A stretch of 64,000 nucleotides of DNA, from assembly GCA_016882525.1 (NCBI GenBank), contig VGPU01000002.1:1-64000 (forward strand), given 5' to 3'. The notes beneath the pieces are model-generated. The model did not search any database. It was given only the letters and a program-made list of their open reading frames with translations, and had not been told where the DNA came from. Every line of letters starts with the position of its first letter. The stretch's first letter is position 1. Origin of the DNA: Cyanobacteria bacterium M_surface_10_m2_119 (lineage in GTDB: Bacteria; Cyanobacteriota; Cyanobacteriia; PCC-6307; Cyanobiaceae). A program made the translations under genes and the position numbers. Below are positions 17,352 through 26,685 of the stretch, one piece after another.

Positions 17352-17888
17352 TCAGCAGCCCAGGCTGAGGCGGGTGTCCACGCCCGTGCGCGGATTGGTG
17401 CCGGCGGCGTCGCGGCAGAGCAGGCGCTGGTCGACCCGATCCAGCAGGGCATCGCTGAAGTCGGCATTGGTCACGGTGGCGCCGCTGAAGTTGCTGCCGG
17501 AGGCGATGGCGCCGCTGAGCACGGCATCGGTGAAGTCGGCGCCGCTGAAGTCGACCTTGTCCATCAGCACGCCGCTGAGGTCGGCGCCCCGGAAATCGGC
17601 CTCGGGAAACGCCGCCTGGGTGAGGATCGCCCCGTGCAGATTGGCTCCGGCGAAGTTGGCGTGGCGGCCGGCGGAGCCGGCAAAGGAGGTGTTGGCCAGA
17701 TCCTGGCCGCTGAAGTCGGCCTCGTTCTGGTTGGTGAGCGTGTAGTCGATGCCTGAGAAGTCCGCGGCCGCCGGCAGGGCAGGCATCCAGGCCAGCACTA
17801 GCGCCAGTCCAAGCGCCGTCGCCAGGGCCATCAGACCGGCCAGGGCGCTTCGCGTCGGCGTGCGCAGGCTCTGGGGAAGGCGGGGCAT
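17352..17888 (-). CDS. Exported pentapeptide-repeat protein
   Basis: The 178-aa product has an N-terminal signal peptide (LALVLAWMPALPAAA, cleavage likely before DFSG). About fifteen pentapeptide units of the A(D/N)LxF type follow, for example ADFRGADLSGVLMDKVDFSG, predicting a right-handed beta-helix. Such proteins are common in the thylakoid lumen of cyanobacteria, where their roles are mostly unknown. The tail has two cysteines (LLCRD and the final C). The ATG at 17888 gives a good signal peptide; a GTG at 17912 overlapping the folC stop would add eight residues. The longer ORF upstream is a shadow of folC. Confidence 0.85.
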   Translation of the reverse strand: MPRLPQSLRTPTRSALAGLMALATALGLALVLAWMPALPAAADFSGIDYTLTNQNEADFSGQDLANTSFAGSAGRHANFAGANLHGAILTQAAFPEADFRGADLSGVLMDKVDFSGADFTDAVLSGAIASGSNFSGATVTNADFSDALLDRVDQRLLCRDAAGTNPRTGVDTRLSLGC

Positions 17889-17911
17889 CGGAAAGGCGGC
17901 CGGGGGCACCG

Positions 17912-19162
17912 TCACTCTGACGCGGCGAGCAGGCCGCCGATCAGATACAGCGAGCCCGCCACGATCACCCGTCTCCCCCCGGCCGCGCTGTGGGCCGCGG
18001 CTATCCCGGCCTGGAGCTCCGCGGCCTCCATCAGTTGGGGGGCCAGGGCCGGTGCGGCCTCCACGAGGGTGGCCCGACTCCAGCAGCTGTGATCCGGGAC
18101 CGGCACGATCCAGGCCCGGTCGCCCGGGGCGAGCAAGGTCTCCAGGATGGCGGGGCCCTCCTTGTTGGCCAGCATGCCGATCACCCAGCACCGCGGCCCT
18201 GGGTCCAGGCCGTGGCGGTCGGGTTGCTCCGCCAGCTCCCGGCGCAGGGCTTCGGCCGCCGGGGGATTGTGGGCGCCGTCAAGGAGCAGGGGCACGCCGT
18301 GCCGCTGGAGCTGTTGGAGGCGCCCAGGCCAGCGGGCGGCGGCGAACCCCTCCCGGACCGCCGCCATCGGGATCACCCACCCCCGCTCCGTCAGGGCCTC
18401 GAGCATCCCCAGCGCCACTGCGCCGTTCACCGCCTGCACGGCCCCCGCCAACCCGCAGTCGCCCCAGGCGTCGCCGATCATCAGGCGGCCGTCGGCCTGG
18501 CGGGCCAGGGGGGGGCGCCAGCGCAGCTCGGCCCCCGCCGCCGCGGCAGCCGCCTCGAGCACCGCAGCCACGGCGGGGGCCTGGGGCCCACTCACGGCGA
18601 CGCTGCCGCCCTGGAGCACGCCGGCCTTTTCGCCGGCAATGCTGGCCAGGTCGGGCCCCAGAAACTCCCGGTGATCGAGCCCCACGGAGGCAAAGCCGAT
18701 CACCTCCCGGGCGGGATGGCAGGTGGTGGCATCGAGCCGTCCCCCCAGCCCCACCTCCAGCACCACCAGGGGACAACCCGCCTCCGCGAAGGCCAGGAAG
18801 GCCGCGGCCGTCACCAGTTCGAAGGGGGTGAGGCCGTGGGTCTCGGCGCTGGCCCGGGCCGTCAGCAGATGCCGGCGCAGGACCTCCGGTTCAATCGGTT
18901 CAGCACCGGGCCGGATGCGCTCCGTCCAGCTCACCAGGTGGGGAGAGGTGTAGAGCCCGGCCTGGATTCCGGCGGCCAGCAGGCTCTGGTGCACCAGGGT
19001 GCTGATCGATCCCTTGCCGTTGGTGCCCGCCACCTGCACCGCCGCAAAGCGCCGCTCCGGGTGGCCCAGCTCCGCCAGGGCGGCCTGCAGCCGTCCCAGT
19101 CCCAGATCCACCCCGCGCCGGGCGAAGGGCTCGATCAGATCCGCGAAGGAATCGAGGGCCAC
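17912..19162 (-). CDS. folC: Dihydrofolate / folylpolyglutamate synthase
   Basis: FolC adds glutamates to folates and, in bacteria, often also makes dihydrofolate from dihydropteroate. The Mur-ligase ATP site VQVAGTNGKGSISTLVHQSL, the TSPHLVSWTERIR loop, VVLEVGLGGRLDATT and LLLDGAHNPPAAEAL identify the family. The length of 416 aa is typical. It follows argD with a gap of only seven bases and precedes the pentapeptide gene on the same strand, so the three may be cotranscribed. Confidence 0.94.
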   Translation of the reverse strand: MALDSFADLIEPFARRGVDLGLGRLQAALAELGHPERRFAAVQVAGTNGKGSISTLVHQSLLAAGIQAGLYTSPHLVSWTERIRPGAEPIEPEVLRRHLLTARASAETHGLTPFELVTAAAFLAFAEAGCPLVVLEVGLGGRLDATTCHPAREVIGFASVGLDHREFLGPDLASIAGEKAGVLQGGSVAVSGPQAPAVAAVLEAAAAAAGAELRWRPPLARQADGRLMIGDAWGDCGLAGAVQAVNGAVALGMLEALTERGWVIPMAAVREGFAAARWPGRLQQLQRHGVPLLLDGAHNPPAAEALRRELAEQPDRHGLDPGPRCWVIGMLANKEGPAILETLLAPGDRAWIVPVPDHSCWSRATLVEAAPALAPQLMEAAELQAGIAAAHSAAGGRRVIVAGSLYLIGGLLAASE

Positions 19163-19169
19163 CCGGGGC

Positions 19170-20357
19170 TCAGCCGAGGCTGAGCAGGGCCTGCTCGAGC
19201 AGCTGCACCGCGCGGCGGATCTGGCGGGGCTTGATCGTGAGCGGTGGCACCAGGCGCACCACGTTGGTGCCGGCGGGCACCACCAGCAGACCCTGCTCCA
19301 GGGCGGCCTTCACCACGGCCGGAGCTGCCGGGGCCTCTGGGGAGAGCACCAGGCCCTGCAGCAGGCCCCAGCCCCGGTGACCGTCCACCAGGGTGGGATG
19401 CCGCTGGGCCAGGCCGTCGAGTTCGCTGGCCAGCACGGCGCCCACCAGCTGCACATGGGCCAGGAGCTGGCGACGCCCCAGCTCGGCCAGCACGGTGAGG
19501 CCGGCGCGGCAGGCAAAGGGGTTGCCGCCGAAGGTGCTGGCATGGTCGCCAGGGCGGAAGTGGTCGCAGTGCCGCTTCACGGCCAGGGCGCCAATCGGGA
19601 TGCCGCCGCCCAGGCCCTTGGCCAGGGTGAAAGCGTCCGGTTCGATGCCCAGGGTCTCGTAGCCCCAGAGCGCGCCACTGCGCCCCACGCCGATCTGCAC
19701 TTCATCGAAGATCAGCAGGATCTGGTGCTCGTCGCAGAGCTGCCGCACCCGGGCGAAGAAGGCCCGATCGCCGGGGTGAACCCCCCCCTCCCCCTGGAGC
19801 GGTTCGAGCAGCACCGCCGCCACCCGCGGTCCCTCGGCCTCGCAGGCGGCGAGCAGCGACTCAAAGGCCGCCGTGTCGTTGTAGGGGAAATAGCGAAAGC
19901 CCTGCACCATCGGCGTGAAGCCCTGGTGGTATTTGGGCTGGCCGGTGGCGCTCACCGCTGCCAGGGTGCGGCCGTGGAAGCTGGCCTCGGCCGTGAGGAT
20001 CAGGGGACCCTCCGCATCGCTGATGCCGCGCACGAGGTTGCCGTGCTTGCGCGCCAGCTTGATGGCCGCCTCGTTTGCCTCGGCGCCGGAATTGCAGAAG
20101 AAGACCCGATCGAAGCAGCTGCGGGCGGTGATCGCGGCGGCGAGCTCCTGTTGCTCCGGGATGCGGTAGAGGTTGGAGACGTGCTGCAGCTTGCCGAGCT
20201 GACGGCTCAGGGCCTTGCGCAGACGCCCGTCGCTGTGGCCCAGGGTGCAGACGGCGATGCCGGCCACGCAGTCGAGGTAGCGGCGACCGTTGCGGTCCCA
20301 CACCCACACCCCCTTGCCCCGCACCAGCTCCACAGGAAAGCGGGCGTAGGTGTCCAT
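19170..20357 (-). CDS. argD: Acetylornithine aminotransferase
   Basis: A class III PLP aminotransferase of 395 aa for arginine synthesis. Motifs are FCNSGAEANEAAIKLARK, LTAEASFHGRTLAAVSATG, LIFDEVQIGVGRSG and the PLP lysine in FTLAKGLGGG. The ending MVQGF-type substrate loop and the length fit ArgD. The ORF track starts at 20465, but its first 36 codons run through tRNA-Leu. The ATG at 20357 (MDTYARFPVELVRG) is the family start. Confidence 0.95.
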   Translation of the reverse strand: MDTYARFPVELVRGKGVWVWDRNGRRYLDCVAGIAVCTLGHSDGRLRKALSRQLGKLQHVSNLYRIPEQQELAAAITARSCFDRVFFCNSGAEANEAAIKLARKHGNLVRGISDAEGPLILTAEASFHGRTLAAVSATGQPKYHQGFTPMVQGFRYFPYNDTAAFESLLAACEAEGPRVAAVLLEPLQGEGGVHPGDRAFFARVRQLCDEHQILLIFDEVQIGVGRSGALWGYETLGIEPDAFTLAKGLGGGIPIGALAVKRHCDHFRPGDHASTFGGNPFACRAGLTVLAELGRRQLLAHVQLVGAVLASELDGLAQRHPTLVDGHRGWGLLQGLVLSPEAPAAPAVVKAALEQGLLVVPAGTNVVRLVPPLTIKPRQIRRAVQLLEQALLSLG

Positions 20358-20389
20358 CACCGGATTGTCCGGCTCGGGTGCAGGTGGGA

Positions 20390-20471
20390 TGGGAGCGGTG
20401 GGACTCGAACCCACATGCCCGAAGGCGCTCGATTTTGAGTCGAGTCCGTCTACCAATTCCGGCACGCTCCC
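20390..20471 (-). tRNA. tRNA-Leu (CAA)
   Basis: The minus strand reads GGGAGCGTGCCGGAATTGG and ends in CGCTCCC plus discriminator A. The anticodon stem CTCGA/TCGAG encloses CTCAAAA, giving anticodon CAA for UUG codons. A long variable arm (GCGCCTTCGGGCATGT) is present, as in all tRNA-Leu. It lies between murA and argD on their strand. Confidence 0.95.
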
Positions 20472-20483
20472 AATGGGGGGAGC

Positions 20484-21830
20484 TTACGCGGCGATGCTCA
20501 GGGTCGGCGCCTCGTTCTCCAGGGCCATCGCGTCGATGCGCTCGATCCATGCTCCCACCGCGGTGAGTTTGTCTTCCAGGCCGGCATAGCCCCGGTCGAG
20601 GTACTCCAGGCCGAAGACATCGGTGAGGCCGTCAGCGGCGAGACCGGCCAGCACCATCGCGGCCGAGGCCCGCAGGTCGGTGCCCTGCACCGGGGCTCCG
20701 CTCAGCCGTGCCACGCCTTCGATGAAGGCGGTGTTGCCCTGGGTGCGGATCGAGGCCCCCATCCGCTGCAGCTCGGCCACGTGCTGAAGCCGGTTCTCGA
20801 AGATGTTCTCGCAGACCATGCTGCTGCCTTCGGCGGTGGCCAGCAGGCTCAGGAAGGGGGCCTGGAGGTCGGTGGGGAAGCCGGGGAAGGGCTGGGTGCG
20901 CAGGTCGACCCCCTGGATGCGCTCGGCGCTGAGGGTGAGTCCCGTGCCGTCGTGCTCGATCCGGCAGCCGGCCTCTTCCAGTTTGGTGAGCACGGCCCCC
21001 AGATGCTCGGGAATCACGGGGGTCACCCGCAGGCAGGAGCGGGTGATGGCCGCCGCCAGCAGCAGGGTGCCGGCCTCGATGCGGTCGGGAATGACGGCGT
21101 AATCGGCCCCGTGGAGGCGTTCGACGCCCTCGATGGTGATGGTGGGGGTTCCGGCACCGCGGATGCGTGCCCCCATGGCGATGAGCAGGCCGGCGAGGTC
21201 AATCACCTCCGGCTCCTGGGCGGCGTTGTCAATGACGGACTCACCGTCGGCCAGGGCGGCCGCCATCATCAGGGTCTCGGTGGCGCCGACGCTGGGGCAG
21301 TCCAGGTGCATGCGGGCGCCGCTCAGGCGCTGGCCCCGGCCGGGCACCACGGCGGTCACGACGCCGTGCTCGATGGTCACCTGGGCACCCATGGCCTTCA
21401 GGCCTTTCACGTGCTCGACCACGGGGCGGGTGCCGATCTGGCATCCGCCGGGCAGGGGCACCTTGGCCATGCCCGTGCGGGCCAGCAGGGGGCCGATGCA
21501 GAAGAAGCTGGCCCGGAGGCTGTTCACCAGCCCATAGGGAGCGGTGGAGCTGTGGATGTCGGCGCCGTTCAGCACCAGGCTGTCGCCTTCGCGATGGACG
21601 CTGCCCCCGAGGCTGGAGAGCATGTCCCCCATGCCGGTGATGTCGGTGAGGGGAGGCACATTGCGTAGCCGGATGGTGTCGCGGCTCAGAAGACAGGCCG
21701 CCATGAGCACCAGGGCCGAATTCTTGGCGCCACTCACCTGCAACTCACCATGCAGCCGTCGCCCGCCGGCAATGCGCAGATAAGACCGCTGAGACGCCAG
21801 GCTGGTGCTGGCTTGGGCGGGGACGGGCAT
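20484..21830 (-). CDS. murA: UDP-N-acetylglucosamine 1-carboxyvinyltransferase
   Basis: MurA transfers enolpyruvate to UDP-GlcNAc, the first committed step of peptidoglycan synthesis. The catalytic cysteine is in [15 protein letters not shown], the residue attacked by fosfomycin. The opening [20 protein letters not shown] and the later [12 protein letters not shown] and [13 protein letters not shown] are standard. The ORF extends to 21920 with a low-complexity Ser/Thr leader. I prefer the ATG at 21830 (MPVPAQAS), but the true start is uncertain. Confidence 0.93.
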   Translation of the reverse strand: MPVPAQASTSLASQRSYLRIAGGRRLHGELQVSGAKNSALVLMAACLLSRDTIRLRNVPPLTDITGMGDMLSSLGGSVHREGDSLVLNGADIHSSTAPYGLVNSLRASFFCIGPLLARTGMAKVPLPGGCQIGTRPVVEHVKGLKAMGAQVTIEHGVVTAVVPGRGQRLSGARMHLDCPSVGATETLMMAAALADGESVIDNAAQEPEVIDLAGLLIAMGARIRGAGTPTITIEGVERLHGADYAVIPDRIEAGTLLLAAAITRSCLRVTPVIPEHLGAVLTKLEEAGCRIEHDGTGLTLSAERIQGVDLRTQPFPGFPTDLQAPFLSLLATAEGSSMVCENIFENRLQHVAELQRMGASIRTQGNTAFIEGVARLSGAPVQGTDLRASAAMVLAGLAADGLTDVFGLEYLDRGYAGLEDKLTAVGAWIERIDAMALENEAPTLSIAA

Positions 21831-22084
21831 GGTGGTGTCGCTGCTGGAGGGGGAGATATGACCTGTGCCGTTCGGGCTGGTGGTGCCGGGGAAGGAATTC
21901 TTGGCAGCGGTTCGTTGCACGGTCAGGCTGCCCTCCTCTTGCCCGCGAATACTGACAACAAAACGTGAGACTGTCTAGACGGCCGCTGGCCGAACTGGCC
22001 CGAGGGTGCTGCCGGTGCAGAGGGCTGGGCCTGCCGGGTGCGGTGATGTCGTAAGGTTTGCGAGTCGCCACGGGCGACAGCCAC

Positions 22085-22168
22085 GCGGATGTGGCGGAAT
22101 TGGTAGACGCGCTAGTTTCAGGTACTAGTGGCAGCAATGTCGTGGGAGTTCAAGTCTCCCCATCCGCA
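22085..22168 (+). tRNA. tRNA-Leu (CAG)
   Basis: The sequence begins GCGGATGTGGCGGAATTGG and ends CATCCGC plus discriminator A. The anticodon stem CTAGT/ACTAG encloses TTCAGGT, giving CAG. The long variable arm and the D-arm GGAATTGGTAGAC mark it as leucine. The next gene begins ten bases after it. Confidence 0.95.
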
Positions 22169-22178
22169 TTCAAACCCC

Positions 22179-22427
22179 ATGATTCTTCTGAAAATTTCCA
22201 ACTCCTCCGAGGTCGTTGCCTCGAAGATCGGAAAGTTTCTCGAGAGTCTCACCCCTGATGCCCTCGATCAGTCCACGGTCGAGGACATTGTGATGGCCAA
22301 GCTGATTGAGAACCTCAAGGCCGAAGGTCTCAAGGGGGAGGTGGCCGCTGTCAAGGGCCTCGATCTGGAAGACAGTGAGATCGTGCTCCGGGAAGCCGCT
22401 CGGGTGCGGCGTCATGAGCATTTCTGA
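22179..22427 (+). CDS. Conserved hypothetical small protein
   Basis: An 82-aa soluble, charged protein (MILLKISNSSEVVASKIGKF) with predicted helices and no membrane segment or metal motif. I do not recognise a named family. The ATG at 22179 is chosen because the longer ORF runs back through tRNA-Leu. Codon usage is balanced and the reading frame keeps a clear amphipathic pattern, so I believe it is real. It sits between tRNA-Leu and the methyltransferase gene, 14 bp before the latter. Confidence 0.65.
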   Translation: MILLKISNSSEVVASKIGKFLESLTPDALDQSTVEDIVMAKLIENLKAEGLKGEVAAVKGLDLEDSEIVLREAARVRRHEHF

Positions 22428-22441
22428 CCGATGGTTGGATT

Positions 22442-23272
22442 GTGGCCACCGCTGAGCTGATCAGCAGCCGCCGTAACCCGCTGGTGCGTCAGTGGCGCCA
22501 GCTCCACGAGCTCAAGGGGCGTCGCGAGCAGGGCTTGCTGCTCCTGGAGGGAACCCATCTGCTGCAGGAGGCGTTGCGCCTGGGCCTGAGGCCGCAGGCG
22601 GTGGTGGCCACCGATGACTGGGTGCAGCGCAACCCGGCTTCAGCGGCAGCCCTGTGGTCCTGCGGTGGATTGCAGCGGGTCACCGCGGATGTGCTCGCGG
22701 CCCTTGCCACCACCCGTCATCCCGATGGGGTGGCCTTCACGCTGCCGACGCCCCCGCCTGCTGCGCTCGATGGGGCCGATCCCAGTGGCGGGCTCTGGTT
22801 GCTGTTGGACACCATCCAGGATCCCGGCAATCTCGGCACCCTGATGCGCACCGCCCTGGCAGCCCGGGTGAGGGCGCTCTGGCTGGTGGAGGGGGCCGAT
22901 CCCTTCCAGCCCAAGGTGTTGCGCGCCTCCGCCGGGGCGGCCCTGGAGTTGCCGATCTGGCGCGGTGACCGCTCCACCCTGGCGGCACACCTGGCCCAGG
23001 CCCGTGCCAGGGGACCCCTGCAGCTGGTGGCCACGCTGCCGCCGGCGGCTGGAGCTGGGCCCTACTGGCAACTCGACTGGACCCGGCCCACCGTGCTGAT
23101 GCTCGGCAGTGAGGGGGGGGGGCTGGCCCCGGAGTTGCTGAACCTTGCCAGCCATCGGGTCACGATTCCCCACAGTCCGGCGGTGGAATCGCTGAATGTG
23201 GCGGTGGCGGCGGCACCTCTGCTGCTGGAGCGCCAGCGCCAGCAGATCACCGCCGCCGGTGGCAACGGTTGA
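22442..23272 (+). CDS. RNA 2'-O-methyltransferase, TrmH/SpoU family
   Basis: A 276-aa protein. Residues 1-100 form the L30e-like substrate-binding domain (LISSRRNPLVRQWRQL, LLLEGTHLLQEAL). The rest is a SPOUT domain with the three SpoU motifs: LLLDTIQDPGNLGTLMRTA, VLMLGSEGGGLAPELL and IPHSPAVESLNVAVAAA. It uses S-adenosylmethionine to methylate ribose in rRNA or tRNA. Which nucleotide is not predictable. The start at 22442 is a GTG shortly after the small upstream gene. Confidence 0.9.
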   Translation: MATAELISSRRNPLVRQWRQLHELKGRREQGLLLLEGTHLLQEALRLGLRPQAVVATDDWVQRNPASAAALWSCGGLQRVTADVLAALATTRHPDGVAFTLPTPPPAALDGADPSGGLWLLLDTIQDPGNLGTLMRTALAARVRALWLVEGADPFQPKVLRASAGAALELPIWRGDRSTLAAHLAQARARGPLQLVATLPPAAGAGPYWQLDWTRPTVLMLGSEGGGLAPELLNLASHRVTIPHSPAVESLNVAVAAAPLLLERQRQQITAAGGNG

Positions 23273-23303
23273 GCGACAGGAGAGAATGCCGGCCAGCTGA
23301 ACA

Positions 23304-24764
23304 GTGGCCCCGGTGAGCGCAGCCCCCTCCTCCGGTTTTGATTTCGATGTGATCGTGATCGGGGCCGGTTACGGCGGCTTCGACGCCGCGAAGCACGCCG
23401 CGGAGCACGGCCTGACCGTCGCCATCGTCGAATCGCGGGACATGGGTGGCACCTGCGTGAACCGGGGCTGCGTTCCTTCCAAGGCGCTGCTGGCCGCCAG
23501 CGGCCGGGTGCGGGAGCTGGCTGACGCCGAGCACCTGGCCGGCTTCGGCATTCATGCCGCCCCGGTGCGCTTCGAGCGCCAGAAGATCGCCGACCACGCC
23601 AACCAGCTGGTGGCCACGATCCGCGCCAACCTCACCAAGACCCTGGAGCGCGCCGGCGCCACGATCCTGCGGGGCAAGGGCCGCCTGGCTGGCCACCAGC
23701 AGGTCACGGTGCGCGAGAGCGGCAGCGGCGTGGAGCGCACCTATTCCGCCCGCGACGTGATCATCGCCACCGGTTCGGAGCCCTTCGTGCCCCGCGGCAT
23801 CGAGACCGATGGCCGCACCGTGTTCACCAGCGACGAGGCCGTGAGCCTGGAGTGGCTGCCCCGCTGGTTGGCGATCATCGGCAGTGGCTACATCGGCCTG
23901 GAATTCGCCGATGTCTACACGGCCCTGGGCTGTGAGGTGACGATGATCGAGGCCCTGGATCGGGTGATGCCCACCTTCGATCCCGACATCGCCAAGATTG
24001 CCGCCCGCAACCTGATCGATGGCCGCGACATCGATGCCCGCGCCGGCCTGCTGGCCCGCAAGGTGACCCCCGGCTGCCCGGTGAAAATCGAGCTGGCCGA
24101 CATGGCCACCAAGGAGCTGGTGGAGACCCTGGAGGTGGACGCGGTGCTGGTGGCCACCGGCCGGGTGCCGAGCAGCGCCGAGCTCAACCTGGCGGCCGTC
24201 GGCGTGGAGACCGAGCGCGGCTTCATTCCCGTGGATGACCACATGCGCGTGCTGGTGGGCGGTGAGCCGGTGCCGCACCTCTGGGCCGTGGGAGATGTGA
24301 CCGGAAAGATGATGCTGGCCCACACCGCCGCGGCCCAGGGCACCGTGGCCATTGACAACATCCTGGGCCATGGGCGCCGGATCGACTACCGCTCGATCCC
24401 GGCGGCCACCTTCACCCATCCGGAGATCAGCTCCGTGGGTCTCAGCGAGGTTGATGCCAAGGCCCTGGCCGCCAGGGAGGGCTTCGAACTGGGCGCTGTG
24501 CGCAGCTACTTCAAGGCCAACTCCAAGGCTCTGGCCGAGCTGGAGAGCGACGGCCTGATGAAGCTGCTGTTCAACAAGGCCACCGGCGAGGTGCTCGGGG
24601 CCCACATCTACGGCCTGCATGCAGCCGATCTCATTCAGGAGATCGCCAATGCCGTGGCCCGCCGCCAGAGCGTGAAGCAGCTGGCCAACGAGGTGCACAC
24701 CCATCCCACCCTGAGCGAAGTGGTGGAGGTGGCCTACAAGCAGGCCGCCATGGCTGTTGCCTAG
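23304..24764 (+). CDS. lpdA: Dihydrolipoamide dehydrogenase (E3)
   Basis: E3 reoxidises lipoyl groups of the pyruvate dehydrogenase and glycine cleavage complexes using FAD and NAD+. The FAD motif VIVIGAGYGGFDAAKHAA is near residue 16. The redox disulfide is in GGTCVNRGCVPSKALL (Cys51 and Cys56). The NAD motif is IIGSGYIGLEFADVY, and the C-terminal HTHPTLSEVVE carries the catalytic His. It resembles the plastid and cyanobacterial form. Its stop TAG lies in the first unit of an 18-bp tandem repeat. The start is GTG or TTG-like at 23304. Confidence 0.95.
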   Translation: MAPVSAAPSSGFDFDVIVIGAGYGGFDAAKHAAEHGLTVAIVESRDMGGTCVNRGCVPSKALLAASGRVRELADAEHLAGFGIHAAPVRFERQKIADHANQLVATIRANLTKTLERAGATILRGKGRLAGHQQVTVRESGSGVERTYSARDVIIATGSEPFVPRGIETDGRTVFTSDEAVSLEWLPRWLAIIGSGYIGLEFADVYTALGCEVTMIEALDRVMPTFDPDIAKIAARNLIDGRDIDARAGLLARKVTPGCPVKIELADMATKELVETLEVDAVLVATGRVPSSAELNLAAVGVETERGFIPVDDHMRVLVGGEPVPHLWAVGDVTGKMMLAHTAAAQGTVAIDNILGHGRRIDYRSIPAATFTHPEISSVGLSEVDAKALAAREGFELGAVRSYFKANSKALAELESDGLMKLLFNKATGEVLGAHIYGLHAADLIQEIANAVARRQSVKQLANEVHTHPTLSEVVEVAYKQAAMAVA

Positions 24765-24824
24765 CCCTCAGCTGTTGCCTAGCCCTCAGCTGTTGCCGAG
24801 CCCTCAGCTGTTGCCCAGCCCTCA
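24753..24824. repeat. Four tandem 18-bp units at the lpdA/AraC 3' junction
   Basis: The unit GCTGTTGCCTAGCCCTCA occurs at 24753-24770 and 24771-24788 exactly. Units three (GCCGAG, 24789-24806) and four (GCCCAG, 24807-24824) differ by one base. The first unit contains the lpdA stop TAG. Each unit also ends in TCA, a TGA on the minus strand, and the last of these is the AraC gene stop. Confidence 0.95.
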
Positions 24825-25676
24825 GCGGCGCGTCTGAGAGGGCTTCTCTCCGTAGCGCTCCTGATAGTGCCGGGCGGTGGTGCTGTTGCTGGGCAGCCCG
24901 CAGAGCTCCACGGTCTGCAGCAGGTTCCCTGGTCGGTCGACCTCCAGCAACAGCTGCCGCAGCCGCGAAAGCCGTAACTCCCGCAGGCTCTGCAAGGGCC
25001 GTTTGTTGAGGTGGCGCCGGAAGGCCATCTGCAGAGCCCGGGGCGACACCCCGGTGGCCACGGACAGCTCCGGCAGGCTGAGGTCGTCCTGCAGGCCGGA
25101 GCGCATGCGGCGCAGGGACTGGATCAGATGCTGCCAGCCCCGATCCCTGCGATACCCGCCGCCATCACTCCGGCAGGCCAGGAGCACGCCCACCAACAGT
25201 TCCACGATCTTCGGCTCCAGGCTCAACCACGCGCCAGTGCGCCCGTCCCGGCCATGGCCGTGGAGGGCATGCATGGCCTCGCGCAGTCGCTCGGTTTCGA
25301 GGCAATCGCGCTGCCCGCCCCGCTGGTGCCAGGGTTCGTCCACCACCAGCTTCTCGGCCAGGCCCTGGCGGTCTGCCGCCAGCACCAGGTGCTCCAACGG
25401 CAGCAGCAGCATCCAGCTGCCCGGGGGGGGGTGGCCGTTGGAGCCGGGAGGATCAATGGTCAGGCTCTCCAGCTCTCCACCACCCCCCATCTGCCAGCGC
25501 AGCTGGAGCTGATCGGTCCGGCATGTCCACGCGGAGCCTGCCGCAGCAGCTTGGAGGCTCAGGATCGGACCCAGGCTGCAGGCATGGGGTGCATCGGGCC
25601 GGGGCCGGAGCAGGAGACTGGGGGGAGTGTCGAGGGCAAGGCGGGGACGACCCTTGTCCGGCATGGGGGTGTGCAA
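24822..25676 (-). CDS. AraC-family transcriptional regulator
   Basis: A 284-aa protein whose last 100 residues carry two helix-turn-helix motifs of the AraC type: [25 protein letters not shown] and a second around [31 protein letters not shown]. The final FxxxYGxxP-like motif is conserved as RYGEKPSQ. The N-terminal part resembles the sensor region of AraC-binding-type regulators but has no ligand clue. It converges on lpdA, and its stop lies in the last repeat unit. Targets are not evident from the neighbours. Confidence 0.85.
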   Translation of the reverse strand: MHTPMPDKGRPRLALDTPPSLLLRPRPDAPHACSLGPILSLQAAAAGSAWTCRTDQLQLRWQMGGGGELESLTIDPPGSNGHPPPGSWMLLLPLEHLVLAADRQGLAEKLVVDEPWHQRGGQRDCLETERLREAMHALHGHGRDGRTGAWLSLEPKIVELLVGVLLACRSDGGGYRRDRGWQHLIQSLRRMRSGLQDDLSLPELSVATGVSPRALQMAFRRHLNKRPLQSLRELRLSRLRQLLLEVDRPGNLLQTVELCGLPSNSTTARHYQERYGEKPSQTRR

Positions 25677-25798
25677 CGGGCGGCGATGGAGGGGGCAGCG
25701 CCGGGGCGTTGCTCAGGTCGATTGTCGCAACCCGGTCCGCAAAAGCCCACCCCCACGGCTCCTACGATCAGCGAACCGATCCGTTCCGCCCGAGCCCA

Positions 25799-26683
25799 TT
25801 GGAGATCCGCCGCCGTCCCCCGAATCCCTCCGTGAAGGTGGCGCACCTGGAATACGCCATTCCCCACCAGGAAGCGGAGCCGCGTCACATCCTCGAGCGG
25901 ATCGTGTGGGAGAAGGACCGGGAGGTGGCTTCCGCCCGGGAGCGGGTGAGCCTGGAGCAGCTGAAACGCCAGGTGGCCGAGTTACCCCCAACCCTGGACT
26001 TTCTCGCCGCCCTGCGGGCCAGTTGCCGCAAGCCGGCGGTGATCGCTGAGGTGAAGAAGGCCAGCCCCAGCAAGGGGGTGATCCGCGATGACTTCGATCC
26101 CGAAGCGATTGCCCGGGGTTATTCCGCCGGCGGCGCCAGCTGTCTGTCGGTCCTCACCGACAAGCTGTTTTTCCAGGGTGGTTTCGAGGTGCTGGTTCAG
26201 GTCCGCCAGGTGGTGGATCTGCCTCTGCTGTGCAAGGACTTCATCCTCAGCCCCTATCAGCTCTACCAGGCCCGGGCTGCCGGTGCCGATGCCGCCCTGC
26301 TGATCGCCGCGATTCTCTCGGACACCGACATGGCCTACCTGCTCAAGGTGGCCCGCAGCCTCGGTCTCTGTGCCCTGGTGGAGGTGCATGACTCCCACGA
26401 ACTGGAGCGGGTGCTGGGGCTCGAGGGCGTGCAGCTGATCGGCATCAACAACCGCAATCTGGCCACCTTCGAGACCGATCTGGCCACGACGGAGCAGCTC
26501 ACGGCCCGCTATGGCGACCAGATCCGTGCCAAGGGCTGTCTGCTGGTGAGCGAGTCGGGGCTGTTCAGCCGCGACGATCTCGATCGGGTGCAGGGTGCCG
26601 GCGCCGATGCCGTGCTCGTGGGGGAATCGCTGATGCGCCAGGCGGATGTCACCGCAGCCCTTGAGACCTTGATCGGCGGTTGA
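25799..26683 (+). CDS. trpC: Indole-3-glycerol phosphate synthase
   Basis: TrpC closes the indole ring in tryptophan synthesis. The TIM-barrel motifs are [15 protein letters not shown] (substrate lysine), [27 protein letters not shown] and [10 protein letters not shown]. The length of 294 aa matches picocyanobacterial TrpC. The start is decided by homology: these proteins begin [10 protein letters not shown], and here [11 protein letters not shown] is preceded by TTG at 25799, so a TTG start is used. The longer ORF from 25523 is antisense to the AraC gene. Confidence 0.94.
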   Translation: MEIRRRPPNPSVKVAHLEYAIPHQEAEPRHILERIVWEKDREVASARERVSLEQLKRQVAELPPTLDFLAALRASCRKPAVIAEVKKASPSKGVIRDDFDPEAIARGYSAGGASCLSVLTDKLFFQGGFEVLVQVRQVVDLPLLCKDFILSPYQLYQARAAGADAALLIAAILSDTDMAYLLKVARSLGLCALVEVHDSHELERVLGLEGVQLIGINNRNLATFETDLATTEQLTARYGDQIRAKGCLLVSESGLFSRDDLDRVQGAGADAVLVGESLMRQADVTAALETLIGG

Positions 26684-26685
26684 CC

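Noticed and set aside
20358-20465. N-terminal extension of argD (MPELVDGLDSKSSAFGH)
   Set aside because: These codons are the tRNA-Leu(CAA) gene read as protein, a common annotation error. The argD start is at 20357.
22128-22178. Upstream start for the 82-aa gene
   Set aside because: These codons fall within tRNA-Leu(CAG).
24753-24824. Possible CRISPR or attachment site
   Set aside because: The 18-bp units are contiguous with no spacers, and there is no integrase or tRNA at the site.
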